Positions 42,900 to 55,030 of a DNA stretch of 64,000 nt are shown one piece after another. Numbering within the stretch: the first letter of the stretch is position 1; each line of letters begins with the position of its first letter. Made by a program: the position numbers and the translations under genes. This stretch comes from Bufo bufo (Eukaryota; Chordata; Amphibia; Anura; Bufonidae). The notes under the pieces were generated by a model that made no database searches, was not told where the DNA came from, and was given only the letters and a program-made list of their open reading frames with translations. The DNA is taken from positions 186,213,921 to 186,277,920 of the forward strand of contig NC_053393.1 in NCBI RefSeq assembly GCF_905171765.1. Reading direction: 5' to 3'.

Positions 42900-43669
42900 A
42901 ACAAAAAATAACGAGCGTGTCCGGATTAGGTCCGGATGTGTCCCGATGCATTGCGGCAAACCCACGCGAGTAGGAACGCAATTGCAGTCAGTTTTGACTG
43001 CGATTGCGTTCCGATGTTCAGTTTTTATCACGCGGGTGCAATGTGTTTTGCACGCGCGTGATAAAAAACTGACTGTGGTACCCAGACCCGAACTTCTTCA
43101 CAGAAGTTCAGGTTTGGGTTAGTTGTAGTGTACATTGTATTATTTCCCCTTATAACATGGTTATAAGGGAAAATAATAGCATTCTGAATACATAGGGCTG
43201 GAGGGGTTAAACAAAAAAAAAAAACTCACCTTAATCCACTTGTTCGCGCAGCCGGCATCTCTTCTGTCTTTATCTGTGAGCAATAGGACCTTTGATGACG
43301 TCACTACGCTCATCACATGGTTCGTCACATGATCCATCACCATGTTATAAGGGAAAATAATAATGATCGGGTCCCCATCCCGATTGTCACCTAGCAACCT
43401 GTGCGTGAAAATCGCACTGCATCCGCACTTGCTTGCGGATGCTTGCGATTTTCACGCAACCCCATTCATTTCTATGGGGCCTGCGTTACGTGAAAAACGC
43501 ACAAAGAGGAGCATGCTGCGATTTTCACGCAACGCACAAGTGATGCGTGAAAATCACTGCTTGTGTGCACAGCCCCATAGAAATGAATGGGTCAGGATTC
43601 AGTGCGGGTGCAATGCGTTTGCCTCATGCATTGCACCCGCGCGGAATACTCGACCGTGTGAAAGGGGCC
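42900..43669. mobile_element. Palindrome-rich TTA-type MITE or cluster
   Basis: Serial hairpins: GAACGCAATTGCAGTCAGTTTTGACTGCGATTGCGTTC, TTTTTATCACGCG against CGCGTGATAAAAA, CCCCTTATAACATGGTTATAAGGG, GCGTGAAAATCGCA repeats and CCCCATAGAAATGAATGGG pairs. The right end CCGTGTGAAAGGGGCC is followed by TTA at 43670. The left boundary is unclear, so two elements may be joined. Confidence 0.6.
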
Positions 43670-44097
43670 TTACTACTAATTATTTTAGCTATTTGCTCTT
43701 TTATTGTATTTCTGATGCAGCCATTGTCATAATTTAGATTGTTTTACTCCCTGCCTTCCAAGAGCCATATCTTTTTTTATTTTTCTCTCCACATAGCCAA
43801 ATCTGGGCTGGACAGATTTTTTGCAGGACAAGTTGTACTTACTAATATTACTATTCCAGTTGTTATCGTATGAAGCTGAAAAAATTATGAATGGGTTGGT
43901 ATTAGAAAAAAATGCAATTCTGCTATTGTTTAATGGGTTTTCTTTATATGGCATTCCTTATGTCATTCTGCAGGACAGGATCATTACAGCAATATCAAAT
44001 TTGTATACATTCAATACATAAAAAAAAGGAAAAAGGTTTGAAAAAATGTATCTGCATTGCCATGTTCTGACATTTGTAACTTTTTACACCTAAGGAG
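43670..44097. other. No gene seen
   Basis: AT-rich DNA between two elements; nothing recognised. Confidence 0.5.
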
Positions 44098-44349
44098 TAG
44101 TGATGGACGAACATCGGCCGGGACGGTTCGCGAACGCGCGTTTGCGATCAAATGTTCGCTAACTGCGCGGGCTTCATTGACTTTAATGGCAGATGAACCT
44201 GAAAAACCTTCAGGTCATATTTGCAGCCAACAAATACTTACTAGAAGTGCACAAATAGTCCCACCACATGGACAGTGACATACCAGAGGGGGATCATTGG
44301 CAAAAATTCCTACAAAAAATATGCATTTTAGTCAGGGGCCATTTTTATG

Positions 44350-45420
44350 CGTGTTAAAGGGAAACTCTCAAAAACGTGCCCTGCTGGAGCCTAGAAATTT
44401 TTTATTTTAGGCCACTGGAGTATAGGCCCCAAAAATTAGGCAATCACCTTACAGAAAAGAACTTGTGACTATGTGGTTGGAGGTACATTAGGTGGTCACT
44501 GGATAAAATTTTTACTGTAGGCCAGTACAGGCCCCAAAAATGTGGCATTAACCTGACAGAAAAGAACTTGTGATGATGTGGCTAGAGGTACATTAGGCAG
44601 TCACAGGATAAAAATTTGACTGTAGGTCACTGGAGTACAGGCCCCAAAAATTAGGCATTCACTTGACAGAAAATAACTTGTGATGTGGCTGGAGGTACAT
44701 TAGGCGGTCACTGGACAAAAATTTTACTGTATGCCAGTACAGGCCAAAAAATGTGGGATTCACCTGACAGAAAATAACTTGTGATGATGTGGCTGGAGGT
44801 ACATTAGGCAGTCACTGGATAAAAATTTGACTGTAGGTCACTGGAGTACAGGCCCCAAAAATTAGGCATTCACTTGACAGAAAATAACTTTTGATTATGT
44901 GCCTGGAGGTACATTAGGTGGTCACTGGATAAATTTTTTACTGTAGGCCAGTACAGGCCCCAAAAATTTGGCATTCATCGGACAGAAAAGAACTTGTGAT
45001 GATGTGGCTAGAGGTACATTAGGCGGTCACTGGATACAAATTTGACTGTCGGCCAGCACAGGCCCCAAACATTAGGCATTAACCTGACAGAAAAGAACTT
45101 GTGATGATGTGACTGGAGGTACATTAGGCGGTCACTGGATAAAAATGTTACTGTAGGCCAGTACAGGCACCAAAAATTAGGCATTAACCTGACAGAAAAG
45201 AAATTGGGATTATGTGGCTGGAGGTACATTAGGCAGTCACTGGATAAAATTTTTACTATAGGCCACTGGAGTACAGGCCCCAAAAATTAGGCATTCACCT
45301 GACAGAAAAGAACTTGTGATGATGTGGCTGGAGGTACATTAGGTGGTCACTGGATACAAATTTTACTGGAGGCCAGTATGGGCCCCAAAAATTAGGCATT
45401 CATCTGACAGAAAAGGATGT
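44350..45420. repeat. ~106-bp tandem repeat, 10 copies
   Basis: AGGTACATTAGGYRGTCACT recurs near 44481, 44585, 44693, 44797, 44907, 45012, 45117, 45222 and 45332. Each unit also carries GACAGAAAAGAACTTGTGAT and AGGCCCCAAAAATTAGGCAT. It directly follows the transposase 3' end. Confidence 0.93.
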
Positions 45421-45458
45421 GGTGGCGGATATGTGTGGGCTGGCATGAGGAAATTCAA

Positions 45459-46110
45459 TTACACGTGGTCGTCACAGGTGTTGAATTCCTCCGAGACCCA
45501 TGCCTCATTAATTTTTAGAAATTTGTGAGCTAGGCGAGTGCGCTTATCGGTCACGATCCCCCCTGCTGCGCTGAACGTCTTTTCGGACAGGACACCCAAC
45601 GAGGGGCAAGCCAAGAGTTCCATGGCAAATTGTGCCAGCTCTGGCCACAGGTCAAGCCTGCACACCCCGTAGTCCAGGCATTCCTCGCTTCTCAGAGCGT
45701 CCACATCGACCGTTAAAACAATGTAGTCGGACACCTGTCGGTCTAGGCGTTCCCTGAGGCTGGATGGGCAGCTGTCGATGGGTTGGCTGCAAGAATGATC
45801 TCATATCTGAAGTGACCAACACATCTTAAAACTGCCCTTTTCTTGCAGGTGCGGTAGGTACCATCACGTGTTTCACTGTGGGTGGAAATTCCTCAGCCAG
45901 CGCCCGCAACAGCAGAATGCAGCATCTCTCGCAGCAAGCCCTGGAAATGCATTCTGCCAGCCCTCTGTGATGCTGGTAACATGTCCGCCATTTTGTGTTT
46001 GTACCGGGGGGTCTAAGTACATTCTCACCCAGTACTGGCCCTTGCCCTTTATGCTTTTTATATGGGGGTCCCTCTTCAAACACAGGAGCATGAAGGACCC
46101 CATTTGCACT
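45459..46110 (-). pseudogene. hAT transposase C-terminal pieces with hATC domain
   Basis: 45734-45459 encodes LDLWPELAQFAMELLACPSL, GVLSEKTFSAAGGIVTDKRT and a natural C-terminal tail: the dimerisation domain with its hydrophobic core and Ser/Thr-rich loop. 46110-45826 in other frames has KGQYWVRMYLDPPVQTQNGG and NAFPGLAARDAAFC, the region before it. Frame changes and the missing N-terminal half make it dead. Confidence 0.8.
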
Positions 46111-46189
46111 AAATTGGAAGCCTTGGAGCGCCCGGGCTCCTGCTCATTGCCCAGGAGAGTCCCTAGAGAAGAGCAGTATTTGTGGAAGC

Positions 46190-46620
46190 AGGTATATCGC
46201 AGGCCTCAATCAATATTTGGTGGAAACAGATATATCGAACCCCTTAATCATTATTTTGTGGAAGCGGGTATATCGCAGGCCTCAATCAATATTTGATGGA
46301 AACAGATATATCGAACCCCTTAATCAGTATTTTGCGGAAGCAGGTATAAAGCAGGACTCAATCAATATTTGGTGGAAACAGGTATATCAAACCCCTTAAT
46401 CAGTATTTTTTGGAAGCAGGTATATCGCAGCCCTCAATCAATATTTGGTGGAAACAGGTATATCAAACCCCTTAATCAGTATTTTGGGGAAGCAGGTATA
46501 TCGCAGCCCTCAATCAGTATTTTGTGGAAGCAGGTATATCTCACCCCTCAATCAATATTTGGTGGAAACAGGTATATCGAACCCCTTAATCAGTATTTTG
46601 CGGAAGCAGGTATATCACAC
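46190..46620. repeat. 76-bp tandem repeat of two related 38-bp halves
   Basis: TATTTGGTGGAAACAGGTAT and TATTTTGTGGAAGCAGGTAT alternate with ATCGAACCCCTTAATCAGTA and ATCGCAGCCCTCAATCAATA at 38-bp spacing; the 76-bp pair repeats near 46217, 46293, 46369, 46445 and beyond. Part of the hAT 5' side. Confidence 0.93.
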
Positions 46621-46857
46621 CCCACTGCCCCATGTCCTCCTCTGCCCCCCCCTTCCCCCAAAGTTGGCACACACAGAATTATTATTTTTTTTTTTAAAGC
46701 TAATACTTACCCGTGTCCGGCATGGTGAGGCAGGCGCGCATCCTTCATTGTCCTGCGTCCCTCCAGGCACAGGCGCGCGATGACGTCATCACGCACGCCT
46801 GCACAGGGATTTCACTACCGCATAGGCCTCAGGCCTACTATTATAATCCGCCACTGC

Positions 46858-47025
46858 TGAGCAGACTGATATCTAGTTTTGTGGGAAAAGATTCAGTAAA
46901 ACTTGAATTTTATAAATTTTAATTCCTGCTCATTCTTGGCTTTGAAGTCCACGAGGCGGTCCTATCAGTGACTAACCGCTCTCTTTGTATTTACAGTCAC
47001 AGAGGGAAGGCTGTCAATCACTGTT
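46858..47025. repeat. One-armed copy of the 19303-19659 MITE
   Basis: GAGCAGACTGATATCTAGTTTTGTGGG, AAGATTCAGTAAAACTTG, TCCTATCAGTGACTAACCG and AGAGGGAAGGCT match 19325-19495 at most positions. The inverted second arm is absent. Confidence 0.75.
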
Positions 47026-47880
47026 TAGACCCAGTGTTGCCAACTGTCCAGAAATTTCTGGGCAGTCGGTAAAAATAGGCAACTTTTTCCCGTGTCCATC
47101 AATTTAGAGACAATCATATTGGCTATCTCATACATAAATTGGACTTGCAACTATTTAGTATATGATTATTAGTTATGCAGATTCTTGTTATGTAACTTCA
47201 TTGTTACTATTTTGCTCCTGGTAGTGGAACAATCTTTTTCTTCTTGTATACTACAAACTACAACCTGTTCTCATATTCATTAATAGCTCAGTGTGTTATT
47301 TGGTTGATCCCAAGTGAAAGGTCACTTGTTTCGAATCCAGGAGCAGCCATGAAGAAGATTTCCCAAGAAAAGAGAAACAGCATCATCCAGCTCATCGATA
47401 GCTGTATCTCGGCCAAGAAAATTGCCAAACTGCATCATGTGAGTGCCATGACAGTTGGAAGAATAGAGGTGGATGTCCATGCAAAATATCGGGGTCAACA
47501 AGTCGGCTCCCCACAAGGTCTATTAGTTCTGGTGTGACAAACATGGCAGTGGAGGTGGCTTGTATGCTTCTTAATAGTGAGATCACAGACTTCCATGCAA
47601 GCACCGTTCGACATGCATTATACAAGTCTGGAATGGTGGCCCGAAAAAAGGTGAAGAAACCTCAACTTCACTATAATCATAAGAAGCATTGGCTCAAGTT
47701 TGCAAAAACAGTGGACAGTAGAAGATTGGAACCGGGTGATTTGGAGCTATGAGACGAAAGACAATAGACTAGGCTCTGATGGGTGCAAATTATAAGAAAC
47801 ACGGGAAAAGGGGACTGAGAAATTGAGGGAACTGTCAAGTTCAGCGGATGAAGACTGATGATATGGGGTTGTTATACAGG

Positions 47881-48953
47881 TGGGACATGAGACGCAGGCG
47901 CTGCCGTGCGCTGCGTTCCACGGCACGCAGGCCATGTCACATGATTGAACTCACCCGGCCTCACCTGAGGGCGGTCCTGGTTACTGGCGCGGTGTGTCCT
48001 GCCTTTAAAAATGGCAGCATCAAGGTAAACAATCGCCGACAGCCCCATAGTATGCACCCTACGTTTTGGGCCCCACAGGGACCGTGCTGCGCCTCTTTGC
48101 AGTACATTACTGTGCTAATGCGGCCCACTGGCAGGCTAGCACTTCTGGTCCTTCTGTGGCATTAATTGGTTGTCAGGTCCCACTGGCCCGACCGCCGCAC
48201 TTTGAGCCCGTTTGGTCCCACTGGCCACTCTTAGTGCCCATTTTTGAGCCATACTGGCCTGAACGGCCTGGCTCATAGTTTTTAGCCTGCCAGGCTCTAA
48301 CTTTTGTTTTCAGCCTGCTTGGCTCTTAACTGTTGCTTAATTTTTTCCTCTAAAATACAGGCGTGGTTTTGCCTGTTACCCTCAAGTTTACAATTCCCCT
48401 GATGAGTTTTATGCAAATGAAACATGACACGTCGGGATCTTCTTAGGGTTTACCAGGGATACCGGCCATACCAGGGGCAAGTACTCCGTATAGGTAGGCA
48501 GGGCCTCATTAGCCCCTTCCCGGCTTCAGGGCCTAACTAGGGAAACAGTTCCCGACCTCTGCCTTGCCTATAGCAACATTCTGATTGACATCCTATTTCG
48601 CATGGTATCCAGTTACCACCAGCTCAAAGAATTTGAAGACTCATTCCATGGAATCCTGACACGGTATCCTCCTGTTGAGATCCATTCATCACGTCCATCT
48701 TGGGTGAGAACGTTCCTTTCCTTTTCTATACTGGCAATACCCTGCAATTGTCTAGGCCCACACGGGCTTGTCTTATTTGCGATTTGTGATTTTTTCCTTT
48801 TTTTTGCGCCATTTATTCTAACTATTACTTATTAAATGTTAAGTTTTATTCCCTCTGTCCCCACCCTAGGGGTTCAGTTCATTTGCCTTCTGAATATTTG
48901 GGAGTTTACTGGTTTAGCCTTTTGAGCTAGACCTTGCACACTGTTTTTCTTCA
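47881..48953 (+). mobile_element. Retroposed insert with 13-bp target duplication, Penelope-like?
   Basis: GTTGTTATACAGG occurs at 47868-47880 and again at 48954-48966, and the transposase reading resumes after it. A variable duplication of this length indicates target-primed reverse transcription. The insert has no recognised protein but carries a hammerhead-like motif at 48391-48440. No poly(A) tail is visible. Penelope-like or a derived non-autonomous retroelement is the best guess. Confidence 0.7.
48391..48440 (+). ncRNA. Hammerhead-ribozyme-like motif
   Basis: In order: TTCCC (helix I 5' strand), CTGATGA core at 48399-48405, GTTT...AAAT helix II with loop, GAAA at 48419-48422, a short AC...GT helix III, cleavage triplet GTC (48431-48433), then GGGA complementary to the 5' TCCC. 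All invariant core positions are present, unlike the copy at 22196-22245. Minimal hammerheads with very short helix III are known from Penelope-like elements. Cleavage activity is inferred only. Confidence 0.5.
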
Positions 48954-49870
48954 GTTGTTATACAGGCAAAGGTTTTGGATACTTAACCAGGATCGATGGT
49001 GGTCTCAATGTGAGCTATATGTGAGTATCCTAAGAGACTAGTTACTTCATACGAGTTACTATGGGTATGAAATGGAAGACATAGTATTCCAGCAGGACAA
49101 TGACCCAAAGCATAAGTCAAGATTGGCGAAGAAATGGTTCAATGACAGTGAAGTAGAGGTGCTGGATTGGCCCCCACAATCTCCAGACCTCAACTCAATC
49201 GAACACTTGTGGGTAGAGTTGAAGAAAAAGCTGTATTCGTACTCAAGTAAGTCGAACAGTATGCAGAAGAGACCTGGGAACAGATTTCAGTCGAAGCATG
49301 CTTGAATTTGACCGAGAGCATGCCCAGAAGGATTCATGCAGTGTTGAAAGGCAAATTTGGGGATTTTATTTTATTAAATACTAACAAAATTCTAAAAATA
49401 AAAATTTTGAATTTTAGGAGCAAAACAGTAACAATGCAGTTACATGAAAATAATCTGCATAAGTAATCATATGCTTAATAGTTGCAAGTCCAATTTATGT
49501 ATAAAATAGCCAAGATGATTGTCTATAAAAGGATGGTAGTCTCACGTTGAAAGCTGTAGTGGATGGTGAGATATGGAGCCTGATAGTCAAAAGCTCAAAA
49601 CATTGTTACCCTTTTGCTCGTTAGTGTATTGAATATTTCCTCACAAAACTACAGTATATATCAATCTGCTCTGCATCTTCTGCTCCATAACACGCTGCCT
49701 TCAGCTCAGAAATCATGACCTGTTTTATTTAATTTACATCCCCACCTATTCCTTGTTGAACTTGATAGACTTATATAAAAATTTTTCAATTGTACTATGT
49801 AACAGTGATAACACTAGCAGCCAACTGTTCACTCCACTTCAGAAATACAAAAAAAAAAAACTTTCTATTA

Positions 49871-50241
49871 GGGCTCGTTCACACGACCATTGCCCCTCCG
49901 TGCCCGTGCTGTGGACCGCCAATTGCGGTCCGCAATGCACGGGCACCGACCGTGGGCAAGCCGCATGCGGATCGCGGACCCATTCACTTGAATGGGTCCA
50001 CGATCCGTCCGTTCCACAAAAAGATAGAGCAAGTTCTATCTTTTTGCGGTGCGGAGGCATGGAACGGAACCCCAGGAAGCACTTCGTAGTGATTCCGTGG
50101 GGTTCCGTTCTGTGCTTCCGTTCCGTTCCTCACCGCATCCATGATGCGGAATGCACATTCCTGGTGCCCAGTGTATTGCAGACCCACCGTATGCGGGCTG
50201 CAATAAGGCAACGGAGGGGCAAAATTCATGTGAATGAGCCC
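49871..50241. mobile_element. TTA-flanked MITE, 371 bp
   Basis: GGGCTCGTTCACACGACC at 49871 is inverted as ATTCATGTGAATGAGCCC at 50241. TTA flanks both sides (49868-49870, 50242-50244). The interior is serial palindromes, e.g. GACCCATTCACTTGAATGGGTC at 49978-49999 and GATAGAGCAAGTTCTATC. Harbinger-like by target size. Confidence 0.82.
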
Positions 50242-50244
50242 TTA

Positions 50245-50667
50245 ACTGTAGAAGTTAATGGACAAAAAACATGGAATAAACCACAACACATAAGGGATGT
50301 CACAGCACAGTAAAACCTGAAAAATATGTGGCTTTCAAAATGGGTCAGACTCAAGGATGTTTTTTCCTTTGAAGAAAACAAAGTGGGGAAAGTACAGTTT
50401 GATGTTGGTGTCTATTAGGCCTTTAGAACATAAATGCTGTGGCAGAAGTAATAGTTCACATTATGCATTCACAAGATAATCCACCAGGTGATGCTCATAT
50501 ACTATTAAATGTGCAAAGAACGTTACACACATTTAATACTTGCTATTTTATTTACAGCTGTATGAATGTTTTATATAAAATAAAAACATAATTAACCTAA
50601 CAATTTTGATTGTATTTGTTTGTTACAAAAAAATGAAAAATAAATAAAATAAAGTGTAACTCAGAGG
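50245..50667. other. No gene seen
   Basis: AT-rich spacer without recognised features. Confidence 0.5.
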
Positions 50668-50671
50668 TTAA

Positions 50672-50872
50672 AGGGTTGTCCCACAATAAACACTTATCCC
50701 CTATCTGCAGGATAGGGGATGTGTCAGATCGGTGGGGGTCTGACTGCTGATCACAGGGACCCCTTGTTTCCTGTTCGAAAGAAGCAGGGGAACATAGGGA
50801 CCCCATTCTTGTGATCAGTGGGGCCCAATATCTCGTGGATAGAATATACATGTTCGTTGTGGACCAACCCCT
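50672..50872. mobile_element. TTAA-type MITE, ~200 bp
   Basis: AGGGTTGTCCCACAATAAAC after TTAA (50668-50671) is inverted as GTTGTGGACCAACCCCT before TCAA (50873-50876, one change from TTAA). The hairpin TATCCCCTATCTGCAGGATAGGGGAT lies inside. Confidence 0.8.
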
Positions 50873-50876
50873 TCAA

Positions 50877-51785
50877 AGTGTACCTCCAATTTCAGAAGAC
50901 TTCTTACATGTCATAATAAAGGGGCACAGCACTTAATTAGAGGTACACATTAAGAAAATAAAGCAAGTAAGGTTCACCTACAAAATCTACACCTTTAAAT
51001 ATTTGAGTGCGTTTCATACTCATTAGATTTATACTCATTAAATTATCTATCTCTCTCAAATGTAGTAAACTGATTATACTATCTCTAAAAATCTAATATT
51101 AGGTCCTCTTGTTTTTTTCATATATTATTCTGTAACAACCTAGAGTCAAAATTAATTTAAAGACTTGGCATCTCTCCTGACATGTCTTAGTAAATACTTG
51201 AGGTCCCCATGAAATAGCAATTCTGGATCTTCTTTTTTGGAACTCTGTATTGTTATTTGTCTAGACATGTATGGAAAAATTGACAACTAAGTGTTACCAT
51301 TTCCGTTATCAAACAGGTGTATCCCTATACAGTCTGCTATTGTCATCTCTGATTGGACAGTGTCAGTCTGTGTATAGACATGCCTCCAACTGGTAAAACG
51401 TAGTTGTCGATTTATTTGTATATTCTTAGGAGGGATAACAGAGGAACAGCACAACACAGACTTCTAAGAAAAGATGTTCCAGAATTATTATATTATATTA
51501 TACGTGCCCCATACTTTATTTTAACCCCATCTGTACCGTACTGTACATGCACAGCAGAAGTCCGGCATTTAAACATAGAGCACGCTCAGAAGCCGAGTGG
51601 GCTCTACAGCTAGTGAGCTAGTGAGACACCTGGAGCAAACCACTAGGCTACTCTGCTATTACTTACAGTATCTCATAGTCTTGTCCTAACCAATGGGCTG
51701 CTAGCTAACATAGTAGACTTTACTTAGAATCTGGGATTAGAAGAGATTTATCTGTGTAAAAATAAAAAAGTGGGGTAAAAAAACA
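50877..51785. other. No gene seen
   Basis: About 0.9 kb of AT-rich sequence; frames are short and unconvincing. No repeat or terminus recognised. Confidence 0.5.
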
Positions 51786-51788
51786 CAT

Positions 51789-51864
51789 AGGGGGAGATTT
51801 ATGAAGATTGGCGCATCCATACGCCAGTCTTGATTTACTTGCACTGGCATGAATTGCGCCTAAT
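51789..51864. mobile_element. MITE left part, split by the next element
   Basis: AGGGGGAGATTTATGAAGAT to GAATTGCGCCTAATT. The continuation appears after the 2.9 kb TTAA element, at 54764-55030 (AGAGGCAGATGCCCAAATCA, ending TTAGTAAATGTCACTCAT). The GGGGGAGATTTAT start is typical of short palindromic elements like that at 12655. Confidence 0.55.
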
Positions 51865-51868
51865 TTAA

Positions 51869-54759
51869 CCCCTTAGGGACGCATGACGTACCGGTACGGC
51901 ATGTTTCCCGAGTCCTTAAGGACCCATGACGTACCGGTACGTCATGGGTTTAAACCGCGATTGCGGCGAGGCGGGAGTTAATCGGGACAGGATGCCCACT
52001 GAAATAATTCAGCGGCATCCTGTCACAACGCCGGGGGGGGGGTCATGTGACCCCCCCGTATCGGCGATCGCCGCAAACCGCAGGTCAATTCAGACCTGCG
52101 GTTTGCTGCTTTACCTGCCGGTGCGGCAGCGATCAGGCGGTGCCATCGGGTCCCCATGCGGCTGTAGGGGGGACCCGATGGCATGGAAGGCAGCGCGATG
52201 TCTAAGGAAGGCATCACGCTGCCTTCCGGTGACGAGCCTGTGAGATCCAGCCCCCTGGATCTCACAGGCAGGAAGCTGTATGAGTAATACACACTGTATT
52301 ACTCATACAGCCAATGCATTCCAATACAGAAGTATTGGAATGCATTGTAAAGGAATATACCCCCCAAAGTTCAAGTACCAAAGTGGGACAAAAAATAAAG
52401 TGAAAAAAAAAGTTGAAAAAATAAAGTTTTCCCCCCCAAAAAATTTAAGTTTCAAGTAAAAATAAACAAAAACGTCATTTTACCCAAATAAAGTAAAAAA
52501 AAAAAATTGGTAAAAAATAGGGGAATAAAAAAAGTATACATATTAGGTATCGCCGCGTCCGTATCGACCGGCTCTATAAACATATCACATGACCTAACCC
52601 CTCAGATGAACACCGTAAAAAATAAAAACTGTGCTAAATAAACAATTTTTGGTCACCTTACATAACAAAAAGTACAACAGTAAGCGATCAAAAAGGCGTT
52701 TGCCCACCAAAATAGTACCAATCTAACCGTCACCTCATCCCACAAAAAATGAGCCCCTAACTGAGACAATCGCCTAAAAAATTAAAAAACTATGGCTCAG
52801 AATATGGAGACACTAAAACATCATTTGTTTTTGTTTGAAAAAAGCTGTTATTGTGTAAAACTTACATAAATAAAAAAAAAGTATACATATTAGGTATGGT
52901 CACGTCCGTATCGACTGGCTCTATAAAAATATCACATGACCTAACCCCTCAGAGGAACACTGTAAAAAATGTAAAATAAAAACTGTGCTAAACAAACCAT
53001 TTTTGTCACCTTACATCACAAAAAGTGTAATAGCAAGCGATCAAAAAGTCACACGCACCCCAAAATAGTGCCAATAAAACCGTCATCTCATCCCGCAAAA
53101 ATCATACCCTACCCAAGGTAATCGCCCGAAAACTGAAAAGATTATGGCTCTCAGACTATGGAAACACTAAAACATGATTTTTTTTTTGCTTCAAAAATGA
53201 AATCATTGTGTAAAATCTACATAAATGAAAAAAAACTATACATATTAGGTATTGCCGCATCCGTGACAACCTGATCTATAAAAATATCACATGATCTAAC
53301 CTGTCAAATGAATGTTGTAAATAACAAAAAATAAAAACGGTGCCAAAACAGCTATTTCTTGTTATCTTGCCCCTCAAAAAGTGTAATATAGAGCAACCAA
53401 AAATCATATGTACCCTAAACTAGTACCAACAATATTTCCACCCTATGCCGTAGTTTCTAAAATAGGGCCACTTTTTTGGAGTTTCTACTCTAGGGGTGCA
53501 TCAGGGGGGCTTTAAATGGGACATGGTGTCAAAAAAAACAGTCCAGCAAAATCTGCCTTCCAAAAACCGTATGGCATTCCTTTCCTTCTGCGCCCTGCCG
53601 TGTGCCCGTACAGCTGTTTACGACCACATATGGGGTGTTTCTGTAAACTACAGAATCAGGGCCATAAATATCGAGTTTTGTTTGGCTGTTAACCCTTGCT
53701 TTGTTACTGGGAAAAATTGATTAAAATGGAAAATTTCCCCAAAAATTGAAATTCTGAAATTTCATCTCCATTTGCCAATAACTCTTGTGGAACACCTAAA
53801 GGGTTAATGACGTTTCTCAAATCTGTTTTGAATACCTTGAGGGGTGTAGTTTCTTAGATAGGGTCACTTTTATGGAGTTTCTACTCTAGGGTTGCATTAG
53901 GGGGGCTTCAAATGGGACATGGTGTAAAAAAAACAGTCCAGCAAAACCTGCCTTCCAAAAACCGTATGGCATTCCTTTCCTTCTGCGCCTGCCGTGTGCC
54001 CGTACAGCGGTTTACGACCACATATGGGTTGTTTCTGTAAACTACAGAATCAGGGCCATAAATATTGAGTTTGGTTTGGCTGTTAACCCTTGCTTTGTAA
54101 CTGGAAAAAAATTATTAAAATGGAAAATCTGCCAAAAAAGTGACATTTTGAAATTGTATCTCTATTTTCCATTAATTCTTGTGGAACACCTAAAGGGTTA
54201 ACAAAGTTTGTAAAATCTGTTTTGAATACCTTGAGGGGTGTAGTTTATAGAATGGGGTCATTTCTTGGTGGTTTCTATTATGTAAGCCTCGCAAAGTGAC
54301 TTCAGACCTGAACTGGTCCCTAAAAAGTGGGTTTTTGAAAATTTCTTAAAAATTTCAAGATTTGCTTCTAAACTTCTAAGCCTTGTAACATCCCCAAAAA
54401 ATAAAATATCATTCCCAAAATGATCCAAACATGAAGTAGACATATGGGGAATGTAAAGTAATAACTATTTTTGGAGGTATTGCTATGTATTATAGAAGTA
54501 GAGAAATAGAAACTTGGAATTTTGCAATTTTTTTTACAAATTTTTGGTAAATTTGGTATTTTTTTTATAAATAAAAAAGATTTTTTTTTTACTTCATTTT
54601 ACCAGTGTCATGAAGTACAATATGTGATGAAAAAACAATCTCAGAATGGCCTGGATAAGTCAAAGCGTTTTAAAGTTATAAGCACTTAAAGTGACACTGG
54701 TCAGATTTGTAAAAAATGGCCAAGTCCTTAAGGTGAAATAGGGCTGAGTCCTTAAGGGG
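51869..54759 (+). mobile_element. TTAA-type palindromic element, copy B, 2891 bp
   Basis: CCCCTTAGGGACGCATGACG after TTAA (51865-51868) is inverted in type as GAGTCCTTAAGGGG before TTAA (54760-54763). Near the left end are three hairpins, including GTGAGATCCAGCCCCCTGGATCTCAC and GTATGAGTAATACACACTGTATTACTCATAC. Three ~350-bp repeats carry GGTATCGCCGCGTCCGTATC (52548, 52893, 53247). A further pair marked TTCCTTTCCTTCTGCGCC occurs at 53577 and 53970. No protein frame. This is the cleanest of three copies. Confidence 0.9.
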
Positions 54760-55030
54760 TTAATAAGAGGCAGATGCCCAAATCAGGTGCATCTCTACTT
54801 TGCCATGAGCCAGAAATTGAAGTCTATGCCAGCTGCAGGCTGGCGTAGACTTCAGCTATAACTTCTGCCATTTTCTAGTAAAAGTTATAGTAAATGCCAT
54901 GGTGGTGCACAGACCTTCTCAGTTCTGCTAAGTCCAGCCCCCTAAAAAGTCGCAAATTATGGTGCATGTATGGTGTGTACCATTATCTGCAACTGTTTTA
55001 TGTCACAATAGTGGCTTAAAGGCCTTAGTA

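Larger units (their letters stand above)
44098..46630 (-). mobile_element. Third hAT family, central part deleted
   Basis: The left tip TAGTGATGGACGAACATCGG at 44098 is followed by a short palindromic region, a 106-bp tandem array (44350-45420), the hATC exon (45734-45459), another transposase piece (46110-45826) and a 76-bp array (46190-46620). The BED and first catalytic regions are absent. No right tip was recognised. Confidence 0.72.
47349..49372 (+). pseudogene. Tc1-family transposase, frameshifted, mutated and interrupted
   Basis: It begins MKKISQEKRNSIIQLIDSCI, an N-terminal helix-turn-helix (KKIAKLHHVSAMTVGRI), then frameshifts to HASTVRHALYKSGMVARKKV and KKHWLKFAKTVDS. A further frame gives VEDWNRVIWSYETK: the first catalytic Asp position of WSDETK is Tyr here. 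After the insert come DIVFQQDNDPKHKSRLAKKW with the second Asp and LDWPPQSPDLNSIEHLWVEL with the third acidic residue. Several shifts, a lost catalytic residue and a 1-kb insertion make it clearly dead. Confidence 0.88.
47104..49530 (+). mobile_element. Tc1/mariner element split by a retroposed insert
   Basis: Inverted ends of about 115 bp: AATCATATTGGCTATCTCAT and ACATAAATTGGACTTGCAAC near 47112-47160 are inverted at about 49480-49527. Transposase coding lies between (47349-49372). A 1073-bp foreign insert at 47881-48953 with a 13-bp duplication interrupts it. Confidence 0.85.

Noticed and set aside
49753..50313. 186-codon plus-strand frame
   Set aside because: It overlaps the palindromic TTA-flanked MITE and its low-complexity translation reflects the hairpins.
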